A stretch of DNA of 64,000 bases, taken from Halopseudomonas xinjiangensis. Its GTDB lineage: Bacteria > Pseudomonadota > Gammaproteobacteria > Pseudomonadales > Pseudomonadaceae. A model generated the notes under the pieces. It saw only the letters and a list, made by a program, of their open reading frames with translations. It made no database searches and had not been told where the DNA came from. The stretch is from assembly GCA_011050525.1 (NCBI GenBank), contig DRFO01000043.1:185740-249739 (forward strand). Reading direction: 5' to 3'. Below, piece after piece: positions 18,401 to 26,696 of the stretch. A program made the position numbers and the translations under genes. The stretch's first letter is position 1. Every line of letters starts with the position of its first letter.

Positions 18401-19637
18401 TTTTCGCGGCTACGTAAAAATCGCCCGCGATCTGACCGAGCGTCAGCAACTTGCTGATACGCAACAACTCAAGCTGGCCGAAACACAGAGTGCCAGCCAG
18501 CTTAAGGACGAGTTTTTCGCGGTTATGTCCCATGAACTCAAGCACCCGTTGAACCTCATTCAGCTCAACGCCGAGTTGCTTGGGCGCCTGCCTGTGACCA
18601 AGGGCACGCCGATGGTCTCCAAGTCCGTCAAAACCATTCAGCATGCTGTTCGTAGTCAGGCCCGAATCATCGATGACTTGCTGGACGTATCTCGCCTGCG
18701 CACCGGCAAAATGAAGCTTCACCACGACGTCGTTGATCTGGCCAAGGTGCTAAGGGGCATCTGCAATGTGGTCAAGGCTGATGAAACCAGTGCGCCGGTC
18801 ATACTGGAAATCAGCGAACCAGAATCGCAGCGATTCATGCTCAATGCTGACCCGACTCGCATCGAGCAGGTAGTCTGGAATCTGCTGAATAACGCATTGA
18901 AGTTCACTCCGCCTACTGGAGAAGTTCGCCTCAAGCTAACAGCTGAAGGCCAGTTTGCCAGACTTGAGGTGTCGGATACCGGGCAAGGCATAGCACCGGA
19001 GTTCATCGACAAGGTCTTTGATCTGTTCGGCCAAGGGGAGACTCAGCATGCCCGGCTACACCGGGAAGGGTTAGGCATCGGGTTATCGCTGGTCCGCCAA
19101 TTGACCGAGGCGCACGGCGGTAGAGTCGAAGTGAGTTCAGAGGGTATAGGCCAGGGTAGCTGTTTTACTTTATGGCTGCCGATACGTGATTCCGAACAGC
19201 TGCAACTACAAGAGGTTGAGACGCTGGAGCTGGCGGGTAGATTGCAGGGTTTGCGGGTGCTATTGGTAGACGATTCTGCCGAGGTGCTGGAAGTCATGGA
19301 CATGCTGCTGGAAGCCGAGGGCGCCGAAGTGGCGAGCTTCACAAGTGCAGCCGACGCCATCGAGTCGGCGAAGACGTCCCGCTATGATCTGATTATTTCG
19401 GATATCGGCATGCCACAAATGGACGGTTACCAGTTGATTCGATTATTGCGTGAAATCCCGGCGCTTTCCAAGGTGCCAGCCATCGCTATGAGCGGGTACA
19501 CCGCCCGCACTGATGTGCAAAAAGCCTTGGAGTCTGGCTTTAACCAGCATCTTGCCAAGCCGGTCACCTATGATGGGTTGATAGACGTTATCCACGAACT
19601 AAAAAGTGCCAGGTCCGGCTTGGTTACAACGCAGTAG
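15468..19637 (+). CDS. CheB-CheR-PAS-histidine kinase-receiver fusion
   Basis: About 1390 residues. Domains in order: CheB methylesterase (GIGASAGGLQA; LSGTGSDGA, about residues 35-215); CheR methyltransferase (VWSAGCSTGEEAYSLAML near 350; ITCRNLLIYLDREV near 460); a long coiled coil (EELKASNEELRSATEELETS, about 700-760); two PAS domains; HisKA (VMSHELKHPLN, about 1025); HATPase (NLLNNALKF; LGIGLSLV); and a C-terminal receiver with the acceptor Asp in ISDIGMPQMDGY. The CheB part lacks its own receiver. The start is uncertain: a GTG at 15378 and ATGs at 15444, 15468 and 15489 are all possible, and none has a strong ribosome site. No chemoreceptor gene is adjacent. The methyl-modifying target is unknown. 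Confidence 0.9.
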   Translation: MKTREPPMPKPPNRSANVPQNRPDLRLSDLPFPVVGIGASAGGLQAVLRFFEHMPNDSGMAFVIILHLSPKHVSNAGKIIQGVTKMPVLQVTQPVPVEKNCIFVISPGQDLSMTDGYLRVSDPKPKRGGHVSIDLFFRTLADVHKERAFCLVLSGTGSDGAVGLSRIKEQGGVTLAQALDDAEYSDMPRSAIATGMVDLVLPVVEMPQKLMDIWQNARNICMPTAGDPEIRVKEPTAEDDIRAAEKALRNILALLFSRTGHNFKHYKRATVLRRIERRMQVNAQPDLASYLDFLQKTPQEAPALLGDMLIGVTNFFRDRECFEALERDVIPELFKSTGQYAEEGVPELRVWSAGCSTGEEAYSLAMLLNDQSRLEAKTVSLQVFATDIDERAIAVGRTGTYPDSILTDITPTRLREYFIKSQNTYQVRKEIREKVLFAQHSLLRDPPFSRLNLITCRNLLIYLDREVQKQILQMFHFALRPGGYLFLGSSESVDLCTDLFAPIDKKNRIFRAKVGPASMRPLATTNSSSLRQHLKPERAQPSGELHRRSFADIHQRVLEQYAPPSVIVNTESDIVHMSDQAGHFLRYVGGEPSHNLLALVRPELRLELRSAMFQAVQSGKSVETRRVKLHRDNRAFYVNMIARPFHEKGTGSDFVLVLFDEVEDTLGSESSAPHDQIKDSVLSQLEEELQRTKLQLQNTIEQSRVSTEELKASNEELRSATEELETSKEELQSINEELITVNHELKVKVEETDKVNDDLQNLIASSDIATVFVDRGMRIKWFTPRATSIFSMLPVDAGRSLLDITHRLEYDELANDAARVFESLMPIEREVRDNDNHCYLSRMLPYRTSEDHIEGAVLTFIDITARRAAEGELRLGEERMRMVAESAIDYAIIVQDTQGVVTSWNKGAELIFGFSREEAVGQLSDMIFVPEDREAGLPEEELRRAREHGRAEDERWHQRKDGSRFYCSGVVNVLDADSFRGYVKIARDLTERQQLADTQQLKLAETQSASQLKDEFFAVMSHELKHPLNLIQLNAELLGRLPVTKGTPMVSKSVKTIQHAVRSQARIIDDLLDVSRLRTGKMKLHHDVVDLAKVLRGICNVVKADETSAPVILEISEPESQRFMLNADPTRIEQVVWNLLNNALKFTPPTGEVRLKLTAEGQFARLEVSDTGQGIAPEFIDKVFDLFGQGETQHARLHREGLGIGLSLVRQLTEAHGGRVEVSSEGIGQGSCFTLWLPIRDSEQLQLQEVETLELAGRLQGLRVLLVDDSAEVLEVMDMLLEAEGAEVASFTSAADAIESAKTSRYDLIISDIGMPQMDGYQLIRLLREIPALSKVPAIAMSGYTARTDVQKALESGFNQHLAKPVTYDGLIDVIHELKSARSGLVTTQ

Positions 19638-19787
19638 TCTCCAATCCAGCGGCCTTCGGAGCACCGAGAGCGGGGGGGAAAAGCGCTGTTGACGGTCCCA
19701 AAAGCTTGGGCCTGTAGTCCTGCGGGGCGATGGGCTAAGGTAGGCCCTTATGCTAGGTCGATTTCTTCCATCGCCAGGAGTGACTTG

Positions 19788-20750
19788 ATGAATAACCCGT
19801 GCGCCGACATAGCCAGAATCGAACGCTACGATAGCTCCACCACCGAATACACCCTCGCGATTATTACCGATGAGGACCATGCCTCCCAGATCGAGCTCCA
19901 CACCGGCCAAACCGCGTGGCAGTCCACCCTTCGCTATGATCGTCTGTTTCGGGACGTGGCCTCTGATACGCAGGGGGTGAGCTACAGGTTTGAAGATATT
20001 CCCGCTGACCAGGGCGGCGAATACCAATTGATAAGTCTGATTGCCGAAGGTGGCCGCGGCGCGGAGTTTTCCGAACTGGTGATGTTCGGCAAGCGCCTGG
20101 TGACCTTTGACGACCGTACCGGACTCGTCTGCGAGGTCCGTGAGAAAAACCAGCTGGTGCCCAGACACATTCTCATGACCGGTAGCGGTGATGAGGAATT
20201 CAAGGGCTTCAAAAGCGAGTGGGCGACCCTGCAGGACGACAATCTGGTGGTGGGCAGCCACGGAAAAAGGCCTGCCGAAGAGTGGATCAAGCTGCTGGAT
20301 CGCAACTACGGCCTCCAGAGCGTCAACTGGAGTGACCGCTATCAGAAGATTCGCGAGGCGTTGAAAGTGGGTGAAAACGGCTATGTTATCCACGAGGCTG
20401 CTGAATGGCATCCTTATCGCCGGGAATGGCTGTTCTTTCCGCGAAAGGTATCGACCGAGCCCTTCGATGAAGCGGTTGACGAGCGCGAGCGTGGCAACAA
20501 CCTGCTGGTTATCGCCAATGAAGATTTCAGTGACATTCGCACTCTTGAGGTAGGCGCGCGTATTCCCGAACGGGGCGTTTCGTCATTCAAGATACTGCCG
20601 GGTCACCCCGACGAATGCATTGGCCTGAAAAGTGTTGAAATTGGCGACCGAACCGAGAGCTATCTGTTTTGCTTCAATCTTGATGGCGAGGTTCTGCAGG
20701 ACGATATCCTTGTGGGCCGCTATAAATGCGAAGGCATCGAGATTCTCTGA
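19788..20750 (+). CDS. Calcium-activated nucleotidase (CANT1-type apyrase)
   Basis: 320 residues. It aligns by eye along its length with animal soluble calcium-activated nucleotidases, which hydrolyse nucleoside di- and triphosphates. Matching blocks: GRGAEFSELVMFGKRLVTFD, FKGFKSEWATLQDD, GYVIHEAAEW, DERERGNNLL, GVSSFKILPG and the C-terminal KCEGIEIL. The Ser/Glu positions I recall as calcium ligands (SEL, SEW, HEA, SSF, GIE) are all kept. Unlike the secreted animal enzymes it has no signal peptide from the ATG at 19788, which follows AGGAG by 8 bases; the upstream in-frame extension adds no secretion signal. It is 39 bases from a PhoD-like phosphatase gene, so the two are probably co-transcribed. 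Substrate inferred from family. Confidence 0.88.
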   Translation: MNNPCADIARIERYDSSTTEYTLAIITDEDHASQIELHTGQTAWQSTLRYDRLFRDVASDTQGVSYRFEDIPADQGGEYQLISLIAEGGRGAEFSELVMFGKRLVTFDDRTGLVCEVREKNQLVPRHILMTGSGDEEFKGFKSEWATLQDDNLVVGSHGKRPAEEWIKLLDRNYGLQSVNWSDRYQKIREALKVGENGYVIHEAAEWHPYRREWLFFPRKVSTEPFDEAVDERERGNNLLVIANEDFSDIRTLEVGARIPERGVSSFKILPGHPDECIGLKSVEIGDRTESYLFCFNLDGEVLQDDILVGRYKCEGIEIL

Positions 20751-20789
20751 TTGACCGCTTCCCGATCTACAAACAGGAGCGCCCAGAGC

Positions 20790-22751
20790 GTGCCCGATGA
20801 TCTGACCGTACCACCCGTTATTCCGTCCGATACGGCGCTTCCGCCGGTCCTGTCAGGCCCGGTTCTGCGCCATGTTACCAATCAGCGACTGGTGCTGTGG
20901 CTGGCTGGATCGAGTCAGCTTGCCCTCCGGCTCCGGCTCACCGGCGCGGATGGCACAGAGGTGTTGTTCGACCAGCGTCTGGCAGAGGGCGATGTGCATG
21001 GCATTCGGATCGGCGAGCACGCCTACTTGTATCTGGTTGACCTTGCCCTGGATGCAGCCCTGCCGCTGGACACCCGCATCGGCTACGACGTGGGGGTTAC
21101 CGCAGAAGGCGGTGCAGAAAGCTGGATAAAGGATTGGGCGCCCCATCTCTGTCCCGCAGGCGCTACGCATCCAAATTTCGTTATCAAGCGTCGTATCGAC
21201 CAGTTGCTTCATGGCTCTTGCCGCCGCCCCCATCATCCGGCTGCAGATGGTCTGGTGCGGGTGGATGAGGAGCTGCAGGCGGCCGGTGACGACGTTGCCG
21301 CGCGCCCCGCGCTGCTGCTGATGAGCGGAGACCAGATCTATACCGATGATGTGGCCGGACCTATGCTGCGTGCGATTCACGGGCTAATCGGCCGTCTCGG
21401 GTTGTATGGGGAGGTCATGGCAGGCAGCGTGGTCAGTGACAGCGAAGCGTTGTTCAGCGACCCCAACACCTATTACCACCGTGAGCGTCTGTTGCCCCAG
21501 ACCCAGAGCAATGAGGCGCTGATAGAGCGTTTTTTCGGAGGCGTGAAAAAACCGGTTTTCACCACCAGCAGTGCCCATAACCACCTCATCTCGCTGGCCG
21601 AAGTGCTCGCCATGTATCTGTTGGTATGGTCACCGGTGTGCTGGCGGCTGATCATGGTAGAGCCACCCGAGCTACCGGACGATGAAGCCAGCCGCTATCA
21701 GGTCGAGCAGCGCTGCATAGACCAGTTCGTCTCTGGCTTGCCCCGCGTGGCCCGGGCCATGGCGCAGCTCCCGTGCTATATGATTTTCGATGACCATGAC
21801 GTAACGGATGACTGGAACCTGTCTGCGCTCTGGGAGGCAACGACCTACGAGCACCCCTTTTCCCGTCGTATCGTGGGCAACGCGCTTATCGGCTATCTGC
21901 TGTGTCAGGGCTGGGGCAATAACCCATCGGCTTTTGCTGACCTGCTGCCCCTGGTGGACAGCCTGACCAGCCAGGCGCAGCGAGACGGCACCCTGAACAG
22001 CGAGCATCAGGACGCGCTGGTCGATCAGCTTCTCAACTTCGAGCAATGGCATTATTGCTTGCAGACGTCGCCCCGTTTGGTGGTTCTGGATACCCGGACC
22101 CGTCGCTGGCGCAGCGATACGGCCCGCGGTCGTCCTTCGGGACTGATGGATTGGGAAGCGCTGACCGAGTTTCAGCAAACCATCATGGGGGAGCAAGCCG
22201 TTATCGTGGTGTCGCCGGCGCCCATGTTCGGCGTCAAGCTGATCGAGGCCATACAGCGGATCTTCACCTATTGTGGCAAGCCCCTGCTGGTCGATGCGGA
22301 AAACTGGATGGCCCACCGGGGCACGGCCAACGTCCTGTTGAACATCTTCGGCCACTCCGGAACGCCCAATAATTTCGTGATCCTGTCTGGCGATGTGCAT
22401 TATTCCTTTGTCTACGACGTGTTGCTGCGTCACAAACCCAACGGTCCGCGAATCTGGCAGATCACCAGTAGCGGCATCAAGAACGAGTTCCCCGAGGGTT
22501 TGCTTGAATGGCTGGATCGGATGAACCGTTGGCTATACGCGCCCTGGTCGCCGCTGAACTGGTTTACCAAAAGACGTCGAATGCGCATAACCCCGCGATT
22601 GCCCGCGGGGCGAGAGGCAGGTGAACGGCTGTGGAACAATTCCGGAATCGGCCTCGTGGTGCTGGATGAGCAAGGGGCACCAACCGATATTCGTCAGTTG
22701 AACGCCACCACCGGCGAGACGCGATTTGCCCGCAAGAAAGAACAAAAATAG
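20790..22751 (+). CDS. PhoD-like metallophosphatase
   Basis: 653 residues. Metallophosphoesterase motifs of the PhoD-like class: MSGDQIYTDD near residue 180, FDDHDVTDDWN near 330 and ILSGDVHYSF near 530. The N-terminal 150 residues resemble the beta-sandwich seen before the catalytic part in this class. No signal peptide or Tat motif is visible, so cytoplasmic action is likely, unlike secreted PhoD. I take the GTG at 20790, which has AGGAG 10 bases upstream; a TTG at 20751 directly after the apyrase stop is the alternative. It sits between the apyrase and ltaE genes, 12 bases before ltaE. Substrate unknown; a phosphate ester or nucleotide is plausible from context. Confidence 0.85.
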   Translation: MPDDLTVPPVIPSDTALPPVLSGPVLRHVTNQRLVLWLAGSSQLALRLRLTGADGTEVLFDQRLAEGDVHGIRIGEHAYLYLVDLALDAALPLDTRIGYDVGVTAEGGAESWIKDWAPHLCPAGATHPNFVIKRRIDQLLHGSCRRPHHPAADGLVRVDEELQAAGDDVAARPALLLMSGDQIYTDDVAGPMLRAIHGLIGRLGLYGEVMAGSVVSDSEALFSDPNTYYHRERLLPQTQSNEALIERFFGGVKKPVFTTSSAHNHLISLAEVLAMYLLVWSPVCWRLIMVEPPELPDDEASRYQVEQRCIDQFVSGLPRVARAMAQLPCYMIFDDHDVTDDWNLSALWEATTYEHPFSRRIVGNALIGYLLCQGWGNNPSAFADLLPLVDSLTSQAQRDGTLNSEHQDALVDQLLNFEQWHYCLQTSPRLVVLDTRTRRWRSDTARGRPSGLMDWEALTEFQQTIMGEQAVIVVSPAPMFGVKLIEAIQRIFTYCGKPLLVDAENWMAHRGTANVLLNIFGHSGTPNNFVILSGDVHYSFVYDVLLRHKPNGPRIWQITSSGIKNEFPEGLLEWLDRMNRWLYAPWSPLNWFTKRRRMRITPRLPAGREAGERLWNNSGIGLVVLDEQGAPTDIRQLNATTGETRFARKKEQK

Positions 22752-22763
22752 GAACAACCGCAT

Positions 22764-23804
22764 ATGCCCACCAACAAACCCGCGCACCTTATCGATTTAC
22801 GTAGCGATACCGTCACCCGGCCCACCTTGGCTATGCGTGAAGCTATGGCAAATGCCGAGGTAGGGGACGACGTGTTTGGCGAGGACCCTACGGTGAACGC
22901 CCTGGAAGCACGCATGGCGCAGTTGGCAGGCAAGGAGGCCGCGGTGCTTTTCCCGTCGGGCACGCAGAGCAATCTGGTGGCGCTGCTCGTGCACTGTCAG
23001 CGCGGGGATGAATACATCGTCGGGCAAAAGTACCACACCTATCTGTATGAGGCCGGGGGCGCTGCGGTCTTGGGCAGCATTCAGCCGCAGCCCATCGCCG
23101 TGCAGGCTGACGGCAGCCTCTCGCTGGATGAGTTCGAGTCCGTTATCAAGGCCGATGATCCGCACTTTGCGCGCACGCGCCTGCTGGCGCTCGAGAACAC
23201 CCATGCGGGCAAGGTAATGCCGGTGGCATTCATGGACGCCGCTGCCCGGCTCGCCCACACGCGCGGATTGGCAGTGCATCTGGATGGCGCGCGATTGTTC
23301 AACGCCGCGGTCGCTTCGCAGGTGCCATTGCATGAGCTGACGGAGTCTGTCGATACCGTCAGTCTGTGCTGCTCCAAAGGCTTGGGCGCGCCGATGGGCA
23401 CGGTATTGGCCGGGCCGGCGGCTTTTATCCGGGAAGCCCGACGCTGGCGCAAGATGGTTGGCGGCGGCATGCGCCAGGCGGGAATCATCGCTGCTGCAAT
23501 CAACCATGCACTTGATCATCACATCGACAGGCTCGCAGACGACCACCGGCGCGCGCAGCAACTGGCGCTGGGCCTGGAAGCCATATCCGCCGTGGCGGCA
23601 GTCTCCGTCAGCACCAACATGGTTTACCTTGACGTTGGCTCAGCGTCTGCTGGGGACGCCTTGAAAGAGGCGCTGAAAGCCGAGGGAATCTTGATTGCCG
23701 GAGGCCGGCATATCCGCCTGGTTACCCATCTCGATCTGGGTGATGCGGATATTGACCGGCTGCTTGATCGAATCGGTGCGCTGTTGCCAGGCCTGGTCAG
23801 GTAA
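22764..23804 (+). CDS. ltaE: Low-specificity L-threonine aldolase
   Basis: 346 residues. A PLP enzyme cleaving L-threonine or L-allo-threonine to glycine and acetaldehyde. The start IDLRSDTVTRPTLAMREAM is typical. FGEDPTVNALEARMA follows, VHLDGARLFNAAVA holds the PLP-contacting Asp near residue 175, and SLCCSKGLGAPMGT holds the Schiff-base lysine near 207. Full length for the family. AGGAACAACC lies just upstream. It directly follows the PhoD-like gene on the same strand and converges on mepA. Confidence 0.94.
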   Translation: MPTNKPAHLIDLRSDTVTRPTLAMREAMANAEVGDDVFGEDPTVNALEARMAQLAGKEAAVLFPSGTQSNLVALLVHCQRGDEYIVGQKYHTYLYEAGGAAVLGSIQPQPIAVQADGSLSLDEFESVIKADDPHFARTRLLALENTHAGKVMPVAFMDAAARLAHTRGLAVHLDGARLFNAAVASQVPLHELTESVDTVSLCCSKGLGAPMGTVLAGPAAFIREARRWRKMVGGGMRQAGIIAAAINHALDHHIDRLADDHRRAQQLALGLEAISAVAAVSVSTNMVYLDVGSASAGDALKEALKAEGILIAGGRHIRLVTHLDLGDADIDRLLDRIGALLPGLVR

Positions 23805-23821
23805 TGACGGGATCGGCCGAG

Positions 23822-24655
23822 CTATCTGGACAGCACGGCGCGACAGGCCTGCGGCAAGGTGCGAATCGGTAACGACTCGCGCTCCGTTCTCGGAGTGGGA
23901 ACAAGGCCTTGGCAGCCTTCACCCGGTGGCGGTTCTGGCTGATCGACGCATTCGGGCGAGTTTTCCGGACAACGCAGGCGCACATGGAGATGCTCGTCGT
24001 GCGCTGGCCAGGGACGTATGTGGCGTAACCAGGACCTATCTTCCCATTCGCGGCTGCACAGATCTTCTTTTACCGCGGCATCGACGAAGATGCGCGCCAC
24101 CCGAGGATCATCCGCCGCCAGCTGGATGAGCTTGGCGTGATCCTCTGTCCAGCGCGCCCGATCAAGCTGGCCGGTCATAGGGTCGACCAGAATGGGCTGC
24201 TCCAGCCCCTCACGCTCGCTACGGTCGAGCGGCGGCAGGTCAAGCCGGAACCAGATGTCGACATCCAGCCCGCTTTGATGACTGACGTGACCATAGGACA
24301 TCGGGCCGCCGCGCGGCTGTGCCATGTCGCCTACCAGCATCGGACCGAATTCCGCATTCGCCACGCGCCGACCGAGGTCCTCGATATAATCGATCAGAAC
24401 CGGGTGGCCGAAGTGGCGTCGCCGCGCCAGATCCGCTGTTTGATAACCAATGCCTTCGAGTGGCAGCTGCTCGGCACCGATCAGGCAGGCCGCACCATGT
24501 TTGCCGATAATACGCGGCGGCCCTTCCAGCGGGCCGGGAGCGGTTGACCAGTCGTCTGCCGCCCGGACCTCCGGCCCTGGCACGCCGAGCAGTGCGGCTA
24601 CCGTTAGCAAGGCCAATGTTGTTCGGGTCCGAATACTGGTGCTCGGATCAGGCAT
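23822..24655 (-). CDS. mepA: Penicillin-insensitive murein endopeptidase
   Basis: 277 residues with a signal peptide (about residues 1-32). Cleaves D-Ala-meso-DAP cross-links in peptidoglycan in the periplasm. The M74 family zinc site is visible: SYGHVSHQSGLDVDIWFR (His and Asp ligands near residue 125) and DEHLHVRLRCP (His near 225). The C-terminal tail contains several cysteines, which fits disulfides in MepA. GGAGGA precedes the ATG by 9 bases. It starts 30 bases after the stop of the secreted hydrolase gene on the same strand, so they probably form an operon. Confidence 0.93.
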   Translation of the reverse strand: MPDPSTSIRTRTTLALLTVAALLGVPGPEVRAADDWSTAPGPLEGPPRIIGKHGAACLIGAEQLPLEGIGYQTADLARRRHFGHPVLIDYIEDLGRRVANAEFGPMLVGDMAQPRGGPMSYGHVSHQSGLDVDIWFRLDLPPLDRSEREGLEQPILVDPMTGQLDRARWTEDHAKLIQLAADDPRVARIFVDAAVKEDLCSREWEDRSWLRHIRPWPAHDEHLHVRLRCPENSPECVDQPEPPPGEGCQGLVPTPRTERESLPIRTLPQACRAVLSR

Positions 24656-24685
24656 TGTTATGCGTCCTCCAACTGTGCGGTTTGT

Positions 24686-25795
24686 TCAACGTCGCTGCCG
24701 CGCGAGCCAGGCCAGGCCCGGGCGGTACAACATGTCGTGTTCGCCTTCAAAAAGCACAAGTTCTGCGGGCCCTGATTCGAGATGTAACAACACGGTTGCT
24801 CCGGCCTCGGCGAAGTGTGGAAATTCCGCGGACTCATGGGTGGAGCGCGCAAGCAGGGATTCTGGAACCTTGCGCTCCTCCAGCAACTGGTCGATCTGCT
24901 CCTGTGGGATCCGGTCTTCTTCGCTGGCCAGATCGTTGAATGCCCGCAACGCCTGATCCGGCGGCACATTCATATCGTTTATCCCGTGCGCGATCAGAAT
25001 CCGCACATCACCCGCTACCTCTGGAAGATGTGCCCGTGGGCTGCGCTTCAGGCATTCGTTATAAGCGGCAGTGCCTTCCGTGGGCTCGCCCCCGCAGGCG
25101 TCCTCAATCTCTTCCGCGTATTTGCCACCGCGCGCGTCGTGCCACTGATGCCAACTGATCAGATCGTAGACCGGCACCCATACGGACACGCCGGCAAACA
25201 GATCGGGGTGGCGGCTAGCCAGGTGCAACGCGTTCATCGCGCCGCCCGAGTAGCCGAGCAGATAGATGCGTGAAGAATCGACCCGGGCGTTCTCACGGGC
25301 GAATTTCAGCGCGTCTTCCATATCGGACATGGCCAGATCAGATGCCGTGGTCTCAGTGCCCCCATCGTTCTTGCCACGAAAGTCCGGGTGCATGAATACC
25401 CAGTCGTTCTCCACCGCGAAGCGGGCGATCGGAATGTCGATGTTCTGCAGGTAGTCAGTGCTCCAGCTGTGCAGCACCAGCAGCAAAGGTTTGTCCCGTT
25501 CAGATTCGGAATCATAGAAAAGGGCCGCCTGTGAGGTGTCGTCCGCCGAAGCCGGTATCGTTATGTCCTCTATCTCGGGCACCTTGGTGCGCCAGCTGGA
25601 AAGGTCGGCGTCAACAAAGGTTCCGGGATAATCGCTAACGCGCAAATGTTCGCCGGGAAATTTGAGCTCAGGTGTCTCGTCCTGTGCGTACGCCGGGCTA
25701 AAGCCCGCCGTCAGAAGCGCAAGCGCAACAAGCGCCCTCTGCAATACACGGGAATAGGGCCGCAATACGTGGGTTGAATGGCGGGATAATGTCAT
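24686..25795 (-). CDS. Secreted alpha/beta hydrolase (prolyl-oligopeptidase-like)
   Basis: 369 residues from the ATG at 25795, which follows AGGAG by 7 bases; an in-frame ATG 11 codons upstream is weaker. An N-terminal signal peptide spans about residues 1-37 (VALALLTAGFSPAYAQ). The nucleophile elbow GYSGGAMNAL is near residue 190, a likely acid in HGINDMNVP near 275 and the histidine in FEGEHDML near 350. VLHSWSTDY supplies the oxyanion region. The family includes peptidases and esterases, so the substrate cannot be named. Genes downstream include mepA. Confidence 0.82.
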   Translation of the reverse strand: MTLSRHSTHVLRPYSRVLQRALVALALLTAGFSPAYAQDETPELKFPGEHLRVSDYPGTFVDADLSSWRTKVPEIEDITIPASADDTSQAALFYDSESERDKPLLLVLHSWSTDYLQNIDIPIARFAVENDWVFMHPDFRGKNDGGTETTASDLAMSDMEDALKFARENARVDSSRIYLLGYSGGAMNALHLASRHPDLFAGVSVWVPVYDLISWHQWHDARGGKYAEEIEDACGGEPTEGTAAYNECLKRSPRAHLPEVAGDVRILIAHGINDMNVPPDQALRAFNDLASEEDRIPQEQIDQLLEERKVPESLLARSTHESAEFPHFAEAGATVLLHLESGPAELVLFEGEHDMLYRPGLAWLARQRR

Positions 25796-25884
25796 TGCAG
25801 TTCTCCTGCACAGGCTGATCCTTGCCATGGATTGTTGTTGGCCCCGTCATTGAAATCCCGGGAGGAAATGAACGGCACTTACTT

Positions 25885-25917
25885 AACGACCTGAGATTGC
25901 TCAACGACCTGAGATTG
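25885..25917. repeat. 18-bp direct repeat (two copies)
   Basis: AACGACCTGAGATTG occurs at 25885-25899 and again at 25903-25917, a period of 18 bases, immediately next to the 155-bp array. No coding meaning seen. Confidence 0.7.
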
Positions 25918-25923
25918 GCTCCT

Positions 25924-26488
25924 CCTGGGACTGTCGAGCACCAGCTCGATACGCAAGCCATCAGCCTACGCCGTACTCTCAGACTACCTCCGCAAGATCA
26001 AGCTGGTGCTTGACCGTCCCAGGCAAAGCCACCCGATTCAAGCTGCCGCGAATACGCTGCGATCCGAGACGGGCACCCCCTGGGACTGTTGAGCACCAGC
26101 TCGATACGCAAGCCATCAGCCTACGCCGTACTCTCAGACTACCTTCGCAAGATCAAGCTGGTGCTTGACCGTCCCAGGCAAAGCCACTCAATTCAAGCTG
26201 CCGCGAATACGCTGCGATCCGAGATGGGCACCCCCTGGGACTGTCGAGCACTAGCTCGATACGCAAGCCATCAGCCTACGCCGTACTCTCAGGCTACCTC
26301 CGCAAGATCAAGCTGGTGCTTGACCGTCCCAGGCAAAGCCACCCGATTCAAGCTGCCGCGAATACGCTGCGATCCGAGACGGGCACCCCCTGGGACTGTC
26401 GAGCACCAGCTCGATACGCAAGCCATCAGCCTACGCCGTACTCTCAGACTACCTCCGCAGGATCAAGCTGGTGCTTGATTTCCCCAGG
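25924..26488. repeat. 155-bp tandem repeat array with nested palindromes
   Basis: Units begin at 25924, 26079, 26234 and 26389: an exact period of 155 bases, three full units and a fourth cut after about 100. Each unit is a 100-base inverted-repeat element (27-base arms, about 3 mismatches) plus a 55-base spacer, which is repeated too. Each arm is itself a small hairpin: TCGAGC-ACCA-GCTCGA on the left and TCAAGC-TGGT-GCTTGA on the right. Units differ from one another by only about 2-5 substitutions, mostly transitions, so the array is young. It fills much of the 900-base gap between the divergent hydrolase and MFS genes. The remaining gap (26489-26696) shows no feature I can name. Confidence 0.92.
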
Positions 26489-26696
26489 TGAGGAGCAAAC
26501 CAAGTTCTACACCATTTCATTCAAGTAAGTGGCATTCATCCCGGGTATATTTTTGTGACCCTGTGCCGGCGTGGATGTTCCTGCTCCCAAGGCTCCGTCT
26601 ACCCGGCCGGGATCATTGTGTCGTTACCGATTCCGATACAAACTGAGGCCTGCCAATCGGCCATAGTCAGCCCATCCACTCGCGAGCGCACGCCAA

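Noticed and set aside
19700..19760. Riboswitch-like leader before the apyrase gene
   Set aside because: A GGGCCT/AGGCCC pair can form, but no known riboswitch core was recognised.
25924..26488. CRISPR array
   Set aside because: Repeat and spacer are both repeated, units are 155 bases and no cas gene is near.
25924..26488. Integron attC sites
   Set aside because: No RYYYAAC/GTTRRRY core pairs and no integrase.
26089..26528. Open frames across the 155-bp repeats
   Set aside because: They arise because 155-base units shift frame from copy to copy; no ribosome site and no protein-like composition.
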